From NCBI GenBank assembly GCA_002323515.1, contig DCQQ01000008.1:1-64000 (forward strand): a stretch of DNA of 64,000 nucleotides, written 5' to 3'. Source of the DNA: Balneolaceae bacterium UBA1514 (lineage in GTDB: Bacteria; Bacteroidota; Rhodothermia; Balneolales; Balneolaceae). The notes under the pieces were generated by a model, which was not told the DNA's origin, did not search any database, and saw only the letters and a program-made list of their open reading frames with translations. Of the stretch, positions 35,146-43,868 are shown in pieces (the stretch's first letter is position 1; each line of letters opens with the position of its first letter). The translations under genes were made by a program, and so were the position numbers.

Positions 35146-36215
35146 GTAAAGTATTGCGCATTGGTATATTGGCCCCTCCAAGTATCTCCTTAGTAAATGG
35201 TGGTGTACGAACACAGGTTAGCCAAACCGCAGAAGTACTACAGCGCTTAGGGCATAAGGTCGTCTGGATACAAAGTAATGAACCTTTCCCATCGATCGAT
35301 ATACTGCATGTTTTTGTGGCCAGCAGTGAACACTGGGGATTATTGCGCCAACTAAACTCTACCCCTCAACTAAGCGGTAAAGATCGAACGCCTATAGTCT
35401 TATCCCCCGTCTTTTTTGCATCAAAGCATATTCAAACAACAAAGTTTAAACTACATACGGAGTCTGTTGTCGGAAAAATTTTTAACGGTATTAGCTCTGA
35501 ATACGCTATAAAAAAACAAATATGCCAACTGGCAGATATAATTCTACCTAATACGCGAGCGGAAGAGAATCAAATTAACCAGTTGTTTGACATTCCTATA
35601 GATCGTATGCAAGTCATTCCTAATGGTGTAGAAACACGTTTTATGCAGGCTGAATCAGATGAATTTGAGCAGCGATACGGGTTAAAGGACTTCGTTTTAT
35701 TTGTGGGACAGGCATCGTCAACCCGAAAAAATATTCTTAGACTTCTTGAGATAGCACCTAGCTTAGACGCACCTTTGGTTGTTATCGGTGACTTAGGCAA
35801 GGATGCATATAGCCAAAAGTGTTTAGACTCAATTAAAGAACATAATGTTATTCATTTACCTACCCTTGAACACCACTCTAGCCTATTGGCTTCTGCCTAT
35901 GCCGCGGCTAAAGTTTTTGTGCTTCCCTCGCTTTTTGAGACACCTGGTATAGCCGCAATGGAAGCTGCACTATCGGGTTGCGCAATTGTAATTACTCAAA
36001 ATGGGGGAACCAAAGAGTATTTTAAGGATATGGCAAGCTATATTAATCCAATAGACACCGGAGAATTACGAGCATCTATAAATGAGCTACTTAGCACCGA
36101 TATGGAGCAACTCGAAGTTCAAAACGCTCAACTAAGAGATCATATTATAACCCATTATAGCTGGGTTACTGTCGGATCAATGAGCTTAGCTGCTTATGAA
36201 TCGCTGTTCCGTTGA
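35142..36215 (+). CDS. Glycosyltransferase family 4 protein
   Basis: 357 residues, GT-B fold. GGVRTQVSQTAEVLQRLGHK at 19-38 is the N-terminal acceptor/donor loop, VIPNGVETRF precedes the linker, FVLFVGQASSTRKN opens the C-terminal domain, and SLFETPGIAAMEAALSGC contains the EX7E motif typical of GT4 retaining enzymes. It overlaps the preceding gene by four bases (ATGA) and is the last of the eight-gene unit. Its last 30 bases overlap the end of the convergent pssA gene. Confidence 0.87.
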   Translation: MSKVLRIGILAPPSISLVNGGVRTQVSQTAEVLQRLGHKVVWIQSNEPFPSIDILHVFVASSEHWGLLRQLNSTPQLSGKDRTPIVLSPVFFASKHIQTTKFKLHTESVVGKIFNGISSEYAIKKQICQLADIILPNTRAEENQINQLFDIPIDRMQVIPNGVETRFMQAESDEFEQRYGLKDFVLFVGQASSTRKNILRLLEIAPSLDAPLVVIGDLGKDAYSQKCLDSIKEHNVIHLPTLEHHSSLLASAYAAAKVFVLPSLFETPGIAAMEAALSGCAIVITQNGGTKEYFKDMASYINPIDTGELRASINELLSTDMEQLEVQNAQLRDHIITHYSWVTVGSMSLAAYESLFR

Positions 36216-36995
36216 GAAATACTCTCTTAAACCATCAACGATTCCTTTCAAAATATAGATCAGAATAACAGCCATAATTCCTAATTCTCTGAATAGTAAA
36301 ATCAGGGTAAAATAACCTAAGAATAGAAAGGATTTGAACCCATTTTGCTGAAAGGAAACACGGTCCATTTTAGGAACTTTGTCGAAAGGTAAGGTACTTA
36401 GCATAAGCACGGATAACAGAATAATCAAAGGTCCTAGTACACTACTTACTCCGTTTCGAAAAATATCAAATAACTCCAATTGATGATGAAAACTAAGATA
36501 GAAAGCCGCCAATATAATGGCTAAAGATGGAATGGGTAAGCCGATGAAATGATGCTGATTCGGTGTAAGTCGGGTATTAACATTAAAACGAGCCAAACGA
36601 ACAGCGCCACACATAGCGGGGACGGCACTAATTAACATACCTAGAAACTGAAACTCGTGTAAAGCAAAGGTATAGATAAGGAAAGATGGAGCCACACCAA
36701 ATGAAACAATGTCACTTAATGAATCTAGTTCCACTCCAAAATCACTATCTGCATTCGCTAATCGCGCAATGTATCCATCCATTACATCAAAAAACCCAGC
36801 TGCTACAATGAACCAGGCTCCTCGAAATAACTCTCCTTCAGAAACAGCTACGATAGAGAGGAAGCCAGAAAAAAGGTTCATTAGAGTAAAGAAACTCGGA
36901 ACCGCAATTTTGTGATTTACAGGAGGCTTAGATTCCCGTTTAGCTAATCTTTTTTGTTTGAAACTCTGATATCTATGTTGAATAGGGTATTTCAT
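36186..36995 (-). CDS. pssA: CDP-diacylglycerol-serine O-phosphatidyltransferase
   Basis: Membrane enzyme making phosphatidylserine. The CDP-alcohol phosphatidyltransferase motif is complete: D70, D73, G74, A77, R78, G87, D91, D95 (FDVMDGYIARLA ... GVELDSLSD). Several transmembrane helices surround it. It overlaps psd upstream by four bases (ATGA) and is co-expressed with it. The 3' end overlaps the convergent glycosyltransferase gene tail-to-tail by 30 bases. Confidence 0.94.
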   Translation of the reverse strand: MKYPIQHRYQSFKQKRLAKRESKPPVNHKIAVPSFFTLMNLFSGFLSIVAVSEGELFRGAWFIVAAGFFDVMDGYIARLANADSDFGVELDSLSDIVSFGVAPSFLIYTFALHEFQFLGMLISAVPAMCGAVRLARFNVNTRLTPNQHHFIGLPIPSLAIILAAFYLSFHHQLELFDIFRNGVSSVLGPLIILLSVLMLSTLPFDKVPKMDRVSFQQNGFKSFLFLGYFTLILLFRELGIMAVILIYILKGIVDGLREYFSTEQRFISS

Positions 36996-37657
36996 TGTAT
37001 GGCTAATTTAGCAATAGTAGATTCACCAGCAACTACTTTATCCCCCTCATTTACGAGCACGTTTGCAGAACGTGGAAGTACGACATCCATTCTACTACCA
37101 AATTTCATGAGTCCGAAACGTTTACCTCTTTCTAAGGTATCACCCTCATTTAAATAATAGACTACGCGGCGAGCTAAAAAACCGGTAATTTGACGAAATA
37201 AAATCTTTTGCCCGGAAGTGTGTTTCACCCCAAATTTTGCCTGCTCATTATCCATAGTTGCCCGGTCATCCCACGCCATTAAATATTCTCCGGTTTGATA
37301 GACCAGGTACTCCAAAACACCACTCACTGGGATACGATTGATATGTACGTTCAAAGGGGAGAGAAAAATACTGATTTGAACAGCCTCTTGCTCTAGATAC
37401 TCAACGGATTCTACTTCTTTGACTACAACGACTTTCCCATCTGCAGGTGATAAGAGCACTTCCTCTGAAAGATCTATTGGTAGAGTACGTTCTGGATCTC
37501 GAAAAAAGTAGATACTCAGAAACCATACTGGTAGAAGTATGGAGCTGAGGCTAATACTAGCCAATAAAGAGAGGTATTTCCAGCTTAGAACCAAAGCTAA
37601 GGCTGTGAATACTCCTACTATTGTAATGGTAGGAAAACCTTCGTGTGCTATCTTCAT
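36992..37657 (-). CDS. psd: Phosphatidylserine decarboxylase (short, PSD-B-like class)
   Basis: Pyruvoyl enzyme giving phosphatidylethanolamine. Residues 10-50 form the membrane-anchoring hydrophobic segments. SPADGKVVVV (70-79), SIFLSPLNVHINRIP (96-110) and KFGSRMDVVLP are present; self-cleavage should occur between G187 and S188. Length 221 fits the short class. Its ATG overlaps the rseP stop by one base. Confidence 0.94.
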   Translation of the reverse strand: MKIAHEGFPTITIVGVFTALALVLSWKYLSLLASISLSSILLPVWFLSIYFFRDPERTLPIDLSEEVLLSPADGKVVVVKEVESVEYLEQEAVQISIFLSPLNVHINRIPVSGVLEYLVYQTGEYLMAWDDRATMDNEQAKFGVKHTSGQKILFRQITGFLARRVVYYLNEGDTLERGKRFGLMKFGSRMDVVLPRSANVLVNEGDKVVAGESTIAKLAIQ

Positions 37658-38985
37658 TAGAAGAGTCTCAACACATCGTTAAAGATGACAAACACCATCA
37701 AGCTAACCAACAACAAAAAACCAATATTTTGTGCCGCAATCTTCACTTTTTCAGTGGGTTCTTTACGGGCTATTCCCTCATAAATCAAAAAGGCTAAATG
37801 TCCCCCATCTAAGGCCGGTATCGGGAGTATATTCATAATAGCCAAGGTGATACTTAACAAAGCTGTGATTTCCCAAAACCCAATCCATCCCGCTTGATCA
37901 GTGGCTTGTTTAGTTAAGCTCGCGATGGCAATAGGCCCGCCAAGATTTTGCCGAACAGAAATGTCACCAGAAAACATTCTAGAAAAGCCCCCAATAATAC
38001 CCATGGTTTGTTCCCCAACTTGCTCCCAGCCTTCTTGAATAGATTCTCCAAAACTTAGCTCCGTGGATGTCGCACCTGCTTGTGCTAAACTAGGAGGAGC
38101 TATTCCTATCATTCGGTTCTCATAAGGTTCAATACTCAGCGTTAATCTCTGCCCTTCGCGTTCAACTACGAAATCAATCACCCCTTCTGAGCCACGTATA
38201 GCTTGAGTTAATTGTAACCAGTAGTTAACAGGCTCTGCATTGACTACTACAAAACGATCACCTGGTTGTAACCCTGCATCCTCTGCGGGCGATCCAAGAG
38301 CTATACTCGATATAATTGGAGGATAGACATTAACTGCGTGAATAAACGTTTGTTCTTGCAAACTGTCTAAGATAGTTGATGGAATAAATAGATCCATTGT
38401 CATTCCATCACGCACCACTTGATACGAAAGGTTGCTATTGGTTAACTCAGAAATAGAAACTAGTTCCTCAAAAGCGTCCACATAATTTCCATTTACCCCG
38501 ACAATTTTGTCGTCTGTTTGAAAGCCAACATTCTCAAGTAAACTACCCTCAGGGACATATATACCTGCAACCTCTTCAATCGGTAAACTCAATTTTCCTT
38601 GACTCCAATTCATGCCAGTATAAATAAAAAAGGCAAGAATCATGTTAAATATGACCCCGGCAGTAATTACAACCATACGCTGCCAAATTGGCTTCGATCG
38701 ATATTCCCAAGGTAGTGGTTCGGCTGCTAAATGTTCGGTATCCATACTCTCATCCACCATGCCAGAAATTTTAACATAGCCACCTAGCGGAGTAGCACCA
38801 ATACAATAATCAGTGTCGCCTCGTTTAAATCCCCATATACGTGGAGGAAAACCCACGGAGAATCTTTCGACTCTCATTCCAAACATTTTAGCCGCCAAAA
38901 AGTGTCCTAACTCATGTATAAATACAAGAATCATTAGTGCACCAATGAAGATGATTATTGTTTGTGTTAGTTCAAGTAGTTCCAT
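37657..38985 (-). CDS. rseP: RIP metalloprotease RseP (site-2 protease family)
   Basis: Intramembrane zinc protease of 442 residues that cleaves anti-sigma factors and similar membrane substrates. Zinc site HELGH (residues 24-28) in the first helix, third ligand in PIPALDGGHL near the C-terminus, the GGYVKISGM membrane-associated loop, and two PDZ-like regions (about 125-205 and 215-290; the second has IALGSPAEDAGLQPGD). The gene overlaps dxr by 14 bases upstream. Confidence 0.95.
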   Translation of the reverse strand: MELLELTQTIIIFIGALMILVFIHELGHFLAAKMFGMRVERFSVGFPPRIWGFKRGDTDYCIGATPLGGYVKISGMVDESMDTEHLAAEPLPWEYRSKPIWQRMVVITAGVIFNMILAFFIYTGMNWSQGKLSLPIEEVAGIYVPEGSLLENVGFQTDDKIVGVNGNYVDAFEELVSISELTNSNLSYQVVRDGMTMDLFIPSTILDSLQEQTFIHAVNVYPPIISSIALGSPAEDAGLQPGDRFVVVNAEPVNYWLQLTQAIRGSEGVIDFVVEREGQRLTLSIEPYENRMIGIAPPSLAQAGATSTELSFGESIQEGWEQVGEQTMGIIGGFSRMFSGDISVRQNLGGPIAIASLTKQATDQAGWIGFWEITALLSITLAIMNILPIPALDGGHLAFLIYEGIARKEPTEKVKIAAQNIGFLLLVSLMVFVIFNDVLRLF

Positions 38986-40144
38986 ATTGACAAATAGTTC
39001 TTGCGTAAGCTCTGGTTTGCTGATCTAATTCTACGAGTGAATCATAACTCAAGGTCGAATTAAAGCGTATTTGGTTAAGGCAACGTTCAACAATTATTGC
39101 AATTTCAATATACTTAATTTTACCCTCTAAAAAGTACTCGACTGCAATTTCATTAGCCGCATTTAATACTGCAGGGCCTCCTTTGTGGAGTTTTACTGAT
39201 TCCATGGCTAATTCAACGCATGGGAATCGTGAATAATCCACTGGTTCAAAATGGAGTGTATGCATTTGTGTCCAATCCATACGTGAGCTGTTCAAGGATA
39301 ACCTATGGGGATAAGACAATGCATATAAAATAGGGACTTTCATGTCAGGTGGACCAAGTTGTGCTTTGGTTGAGCCATCTACATAGGTCACCATTGAGTG
39401 AATGATACTTTCCGGATGAATTACTGGTGTAATCTTCTCAATGGGCAGGTCAAATAACCAATGCGCTTCTATGATTTCTAAGCCTTTATTCATCATGGTT
39501 GCACTATCAATGGTAATCTTAGAACCCATATTCCAATTAGGATGTTGTAATGCCTGTTGCGCCGTTACATCTTTCATTTGCTCAATGCTAAGAGTCCTAA
39601 AGGGACCACCACTTGCGGTAATAATGATTTCTTCAATTGATTCTTTTTCTTCTCCAATAAGTGATTGTAGCATTGCGCTATGTTCGGAATCGATTGGTAT
39701 TAAGCTACCTTGGGATTCCTTCAAAAGTTTGGCAATAATTGCTCCACCTACCACTAGACTTTCTTTATTGGCTAAGGCTACTTTTTTGTGAGATTTCAAC
39801 GCATAAAAGGTCGGAGAGAATCCTGCAAAGCCCACCAAGCTATTCAATACAACATCAATTTCAGGCAGGCATACTAACTCATTTAATGCGAGTGGGTCAA
39901 CATACGTTTTAGTTACTTTAGGGTCACCTAATTGTAGATTCGTATGAGTATGGCCCAGTCCCGTCAAAACTGCGTAACGAGTACGGAATGTTTTGGCTTG
40001 TTCATCCAAAAGCTCCAAATTTTGATGGGCACTTAATAAAACAATTTCGAACAAATCATGGTGCTCTTGAATAATTTCTAACGCTTGTGTTCCAATGGAG
40101 CCCGTTGATCCTAGAATAGCAATTCGGATCTTCTTATAATTCAT
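38972..40144 (-). CDS. dxr: 1-deoxy-D-xylulose 5-phosphate reductoisomerase
   Basis: Second step of the MEP isoprenoid pathway, NADPH and divalent-metal dependent. The nucleotide motif LGSTGSIGTQ is at 11-20; ANKESLVVGG, PIDSEHSAMLQSL, ITASGGPFR, HPNWNMGSKITIDSATMMNK and the EIIEAHWLFD block provide substrate and metal sites. Length 390. It starts one base after pgeF ends. Confidence 0.97.
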   Translation of the reverse strand: MNYKKIRIAILGSTGSIGTQALEIIQEHHDLFEIVLLSAHQNLELLDEQAKTFRTRYAVLTGLGHTHTNLQLGDPKVTKTYVDPLALNELVCLPEIDVVLNSLVGFAGFSPTFYALKSHKKVALANKESLVVGGAIIAKLLKESQGSLIPIDSEHSAMLQSLIGEEKESIEEIIITASGGPFRTLSIEQMKDVTAQQALQHPNWNMGSKITIDSATMMNKGLEIIEAHWLFDLPIEKITPVIHPESIIHSMVTYVDGSTKAQLGPPDMKVPILYALSYPHRLSLNSSRMDWTQMHTLHFEPVDYSRFPCVELAMESVKLHKGGPAVLNAANEIAVEYFLEGKIKYIEIAIIVERCLNQIRFNSTLSYDSLVELDQQTRAYARTICQYGTT

Positions 40145-40145
40145 T

Positions 40146-40904
40146 TCAACCTATTTCGTTCAATTTTATCACAGCAGCCATCCTTCCAGCTTTTGTTGCT
40201 TCTCTTCTATAAGAGTAAAAATCACTTTCATCATTAAAGGTGCATCCTGTGTCCATAACAATGTGAGACTTTAGTATTCCCGTGCTGACAAGTTGCCCAA
40301 AAATATAGCCTTTTAAGTCCACATGCGGTTTGGTATTTTTGTTTTTTTCTACAAACTGTTCTGGAAACAAATCGGCAACCTCCTGCCCTACTTCAAAGGC
40401 ATCAATTGAAATACATGGGCTTATATAGGCTTCTATAGAACTGATTTCTGCTCCAAGTTTTAACATAGACTCAACAGTTTTTCTAACAATTCCCTTTTGA
40501 GCCCCCCTCCAACCAACATGGGCGGCACCAATAACCTGATTGGTTACGTCTCCTAGTAGAACAGCACCACAGTCGGCGACCTGTATAAGTAAGGAAATGC
40601 CAAGGGTTGAACTTACAAAGGCATCAGTATCAGGATAGATCCCACCTTTAGTCACTATCTTAACATGTTCTGAGTGTATTTGTTGGGCTATTGCAATATG
40701 CTTTAACGATGTATCAGTCTCTTTGGCTAAAATGTGTAATTGTTCTAAGATGATATCTTGATTTTCATCGGAATTGAACCCTACATTCAGCCCTGGAATA
40801 CGGGCATTTGCAACGGTATAATGAGCATTTTTTTGACTGAACCAACTCAGAATTCTAGATTCATTTAAATTGCGGGGACGTATAAATTTAAGAGGGGAAG
40901 ACAT
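40146..40904 (-). CDS. pgeF: Peptidoglycan-editing factor PgeF / YfiH (laccase-domain family)
   Basis: 252 residues, cytosolic. The YfiH copper/zinc-type site is visible: AIAQQIHSEHV, the cysteine of VADCGAVLLGD and the histidine of GAAHVGWRGAQKG, then YISPCISIDAFEVG. Family members remove mis-incorporated serine from UDP-MurNAc peptides (PgeF) and can act on purine nucleosides (LACC1-type). It overlaps aroE by 17 bases. Confidence 0.92.
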   Translation of the reverse strand: MSSPLKFIRPRNLNESRILSWFSQKNAHYTVANARIPGLNVGFNSDENQDIILEQLHILAKETDTSLKHIAIAQQIHSEHVKIVTKGGIYPDTDAFVSSTLGISLLIQVADCGAVLLGDVTNQVIGAAHVGWRGAQKGIVRKTVESMLKLGAEISSIEAYISPCISIDAFEVGQEVADLFPEQFVEKNKNTKPHVDLKGYIFGQLVSTGILKSHIVMDTGCTFNDESDFYSYRREATKAGRMAAVIKLNEIG

Positions 40905-41736
40905 GTGCTAAATGTTCCTTGATTTTTGACATTGGAAATGAATGATCTGTCCATAATTCAAAGGAACGTGCCGCCTGATATATAAGCATAGGCAAGCCAC
41001 CAATCGTAGTACAATTATGCTTCGCGGCTTGACGTAAAAAAGTAGTATTCTGTGGGTTGTAAACGATATCATAGCAAATGGAATCGGCTAAAAACTCGGC
41101 AAACTGCTCGTCAACTGGAGATTGTATAATATTTGGTTGCATGCCAAGTGGTGTGGTATTTACAATCAAATCTACATCAACTGCACAGTTTACCCATTCA
41201 TCATAAGAAATCAAATTTATAGCCAAATCGTTCTTTACCCGTTCAGGATTTCTACTTACTACCCAGCATTCATCGACTCCCATTTCTCTAAGCCCGTGTA
41301 TTACTGCCTTGGTCGCGCCACCATATCCAAAGATTAACGCCGAATCCAGTTTAATAAGACCTAAGTCCCTCAGAGGCTGTACAAAACCATAACTATCGGT
41401 GTTATGCCCTATTATCTCATGGTCTATCTTCTGAATGCAATTGATCACTTGCATGTCTTCCGCTAAATCAGAATGTCGATCAACCGCACTTAACAAAGTT
41501 TCTTTGTATGGAAGGGTGATATTTCCCCCTTTAAAATGCACAGAATTAAAATGTGCTATTAGACTAGGCAGTTCTTGATAAAGAACCTCAACGGCAACAT
41601 ACTGCAAATCTAATGCATGATGATGTATAGCTAGATTATGCATAATAGGTGAGACACTGTGCGAGACTGGATTTCCAATCAACAACAAGTGATCTCTTGA
41701 AGAAACAGGATCGAGTAAGAATTCAGAAAACTTCAT
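40888..41736 (-). CDS. aroE: Shikimate dehydrogenase
   Basis: NADP-dependent reduction of 3-dehydroshikimate in the chorismate route, which feeds the trp operon. LLIGNPVSHSVSPIMHN binds substrate, GGNITLPYKE has the catalytic lysine, NTDSYGF the catalytic aspartate, and IFGYGGATKAVIHGL the nucleotide site. The frame extends upstream to a TTG at 41757, but that would place the start inside the terminator of the gene before; ATG 41736 (MKFSEFLL) is used. Confidence 0.95.
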   Translation of the reverse strand: MKFSEFLLDPVSSRDHLLLIGNPVSHSVSPIMHNLAIHHHALDLQYVAVEVLYQELPSLIAHFNSVHFKGGNITLPYKETLLSAVDRHSDLAEDMQVINCIQKIDHEIIGHNTDSYGFVQPLRDLGLIKLDSALIFGYGGATKAVIHGLREMGVDECWVVSRNPERVKNDLAINLISYDEWVNCAVDVDLIVNTTPLGMQPNIIQSPVDEQFAEFLADSICYDIVYNPQNTTFLRQAAKHNCTTIGGLPMLIYQAARSFELWTDHSFPMSKIKEHLAHVFPS

Positions 41737-41738
41737 AT

Positions 41739-41768
41739 AAAAAAAAAGCGCAACCAATGGCTGCGCAA
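41739..41768 (-). terminator. Intrinsic terminator between the SRPBCC gene and aroE
   Basis: On the minus strand GCGCA and TGCGC arms (41766-41762 and 41752-41748), extended inward by a G-U pair and two G-C pairs around a three-base loop, are followed by nine T residues (41747-41739). It ends transcription of the SRPBCC gene, whose stop is 24 bases upstream, and stands only two bases before the aroE start codon. Confidence 0.85.
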
Positions 41769-41791
41769 TTTAGAATAATAGCTTAGTTAGT

Positions 41792-42256
41792 TTAAGCTGT
41801 AACTTCTTGTGTTGGCTCTAGAGAACCTTCTTTGAAGGTATCGCTTTCAGCTAGTTTCTTAAAAGATTCTAGGTCTTTGACTAGTTGATCCGCTGATTGC
41901 TCTATAAAATTTGCTAGTCCCTCAGAAGGATCGCCAAAAAATGTACGATAGTCTAAAGAAAACTCTACTCTAGTTCGATTACCGTTTTCAAGCGGAGTAA
42001 AACGAATGGTACCAGTTTGGTTTAGATTGCCATTGATAGTAATCCAAGCAAAACGAGTATTTCTTAAATTATCGATTAGATTGGTAGTCCAGTGAAAAGT
42101 TTCACCGTTAACAGTGGTTTTATATTCAAAAGTTTGGGAATTGATTCGGTCTACAGAATCAATACGCTCAAGAAACTTAGGGAAATCAACTGGATTGCTT
42201 AAAAGTTCATATACCTTTGATAAGGGTAAGTCGATTTCTATACGTTCGTGCGCCAT
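41792..42256 (-). CDS. SRPBCC (START/polyketide-cyclase-like) domain protein
   Basis: 154-residue soluble protein with a helix-grip fold: LPLSKVYELLSNPVDFPKFL (first helix, residues 9-28), then strands VDRINSQTFEYKTTVNGE, WTTNLIDNLRNTRFAWITI, GTIRFTPLENGNRTRVEFSL and a long C-terminal helix FIEQSADQLVKDLESFKKLA. Members bind hydrophobic ligands in a cavity; the ligand here is unknown. It appears to be a single-gene transcript closed by the terminator at 41739-41768. Confidence 0.8.
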   Translation of the reverse strand: MAHERIEIDLPLSKVYELLSNPVDFPKFLERIDSVDRINSQTFEYKTTVNGETFHWTTNLIDNLRNTRFAWITINGNLNQTGTIRFTPLENGNRTRVEFSLDYRTFFGDPSEGLANFIEQSADQLVKDLESFKKLAESDTFKEGSLEPTQEVTA

Positions 42257-42403
42257 AAAATATACCTTGGTTCTTGGAATAATAGTTATTTAGTAAACGA
42301 TGAACCGTTTATGGGGAAACAGGAGAGATTCATCCATTATGTTTAAAATACGCATAATATGTATAAGCCTCAATGACTAACCCGAATAAATTTATCCGTC
42401 CGA

Positions 42404-42994
42404 TTACAGGTGTTGCTGAATCTCTAGTGCAATGGATTCAATAGGTTGAGCCCCATCTAGTATGATGAATCGAGGTTGCTCTTTAGCCATGAGCTCATAC
42501 CCCTCTAATACTCGGGTGTAGAATTCATTACCCGCCATTTCCATTCGGTCTTGGGCGCGTTCTGATCGCCTCTGCAATGCTAAATGTAAGGGCAAACGCA
42601 AATAAAAGGTGAGATTGGGTATTAGGCCATGCGAAGCCATTTTATTCAGTGCAACAATTTCTTTTAAAGGTAAAACTGATCGACCATACCCTTGGTACGC
42701 TGTTGTTGAATCATAAAATCGATCTAGAATAACTACAGTCCCATTATCTAAATCAGGGATAATTTTTTCCTGTACTAATTGTGCGCGAGCCGCCGAGAAC
42801 AAGAGCAATTCCGAAACGGCAGATATCTCATTCTTTGAATCTAAAAGTAGCGTTCGTATTTCTTCGGCAATGCGCGCACCCCCTGGTTCTCTATATACTT
42901 GTACATGTTTCCCTTTGTCTTCAAGGTACTGCTTCAATAAATAAATTTGGGTTGATTTACCACAACCATCAATGCCTTCGAATGTTATTAGCAT
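42404..42994 (-). CDS. tmk: Thymidylate kinase
   Basis: Phosphorylates dTMP to dTDP. P-loop FEGIDGCGKSTQ (residues 5-16), YREPGGARIAEEIR (substrate site), and the DRFYDSTTAYQGYGR motif are present, with a lid region LQRRSERAQDRME. Length 196 is normal. It follows the PspC-domain gene by ten bases. Confidence 0.96.
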   Translation of the reverse strand: MLITFEGIDGCGKSTQIYLLKQYLEDKGKHVQVYREPGGARIAEEIRTLLLDSKNEISAVSELLLFSAARAQLVQEKIIPDLDNGTVVILDRFYDSTTAYQGYGRSVLPLKEIVALNKMASHGLIPNLTFYLRLPLHLALQRRSERAQDRMEMAGNEFYTRVLEGYELMAKEQPRFIILDGAQPIESIALEIQQHL

Positions 42995-43004
42995 GTTTGA
43001 GTGA

Positions 43005-43838
43005 TTACCATTTTTCTGGATAGTCCAGATCTAAGGGTTCTTTGTTCAATATCAAACTAAGTGCTACATAAATAAATAAACTTGAACCCCATCCCATAAA
43101 AAAGGCCAACACAAAAATAGAACGCACCCAGATAGTTCCTATTCCGAAGAAATCAGCTAGACCACCACACACACCCCAAAGTTTCTTGTCATTCCTTGAC
43201 TTATAAAGTCGCTTTGATCGTCTTTGTTGAAAATAACCCCAAGAATAAGTGGTTGAATCTGCTAGAAAGGTATTGGTTCTGCCACGCTCGGCATATGGTT
43301 TTTTATTATCGTATTGGGTATTACCCGATGATGAAAGCTTTGAATCACCTGAACCAAAAACATCAAAATTTTTAGTATCAACCTGCTTATTAATTGCAGA
43401 GTGATATTTAGAAAGCTGAGAAGCTTGTTTAGAATCAGAGCCGAATCCCTCATACCGGAGTGGTTCATCAGGATAATATTGACCCCCAAAAACATCCTCT
43501 TTAGTTTTTTTCTTTTTTTTTGGTTTTTTTTCACCTACAAAGCGACTACTAACTGCGGCAAGTAGTAAAAAAAACCCGCCAAGGAACGGAAGAGCATCAA
43601 TAGATCCAGGTCCAAAATGTAAACCCATTCTGAATAAAATAAACGAGAAGGTGGTTAGTAGTATAAATGCACCCGAAATGGTAGCTGGATTAATGTAACT
43701 AGGTTTTTTTTCTTGTTCTTTCCCTAAGAAATCTTCAAGAGTGTTGTCTAAGGAACTCTTGTCAAAAGGAATTTCTTGTTCTGTTGTACTATCTGTTGTA
43801 CCAGGGAATCTAAAGGATTTGTTTTTTGTCTTGAACAT
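43005..43838 (-). CDS. PspC-domain membrane protein
   Basis: 277 residues. Two hydrophobic helices at about 52-70 and 80-98, a lysine-rich linker (KKPKKKKKTKED near 104-115), a low-complexity polar stretch (120-205), and a C-terminal PspC module, KLWGVCGGLADFFGIGTIWVR then FVLAFFMGWGSSLFIYVALS (about 218-265). PspC domains occur in phage-shock membrane-stress systems, but no PspA or PspB gene is nearby. The lysine run is encoded by A8, A9 and A7 tracts. Confidence 0.82.
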   Translation of the reverse strand: MFKTKNKSFRFPGTTDSTTEQEIPFDKSSLDNTLEDFLGKEQEKKPSYINPATISGAFILLTTFSFILFRMGLHFGPGSIDALPFLGGFFLLLAAVSSRFVGEKKPKKKKKTKEDVFGGQYYPDEPLRYEGFGSDSKQASQLSKYHSAINKQVDTKNFDVFGSGDSKLSSSGNTQYDNKKPYAERGRTNTFLADSTTYSWGYFQQRRSKRLYKSRNDKKLWGVCGGLADFFGIGTIWVRSIFVLAFFMGWGSSLFIYVALSLILNKEPLDLDYPEKW

Positions 43839-43868
43839 GATTAATAATACGATAAAATTGAGACTAGG

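Noticed and set aside
39441-39791. 116-codon plus-strand ORF
   Set aside because: Antisense shadow inside dxr; cysteine/serine-rich composition typical of a non-coding frame.
41737-41757. TTG start for aroE giving seven extra residues
   Set aside because: These codons are the terminator hairpin and T-tract of the preceding gene; the ATG at 41736 fits the family start.
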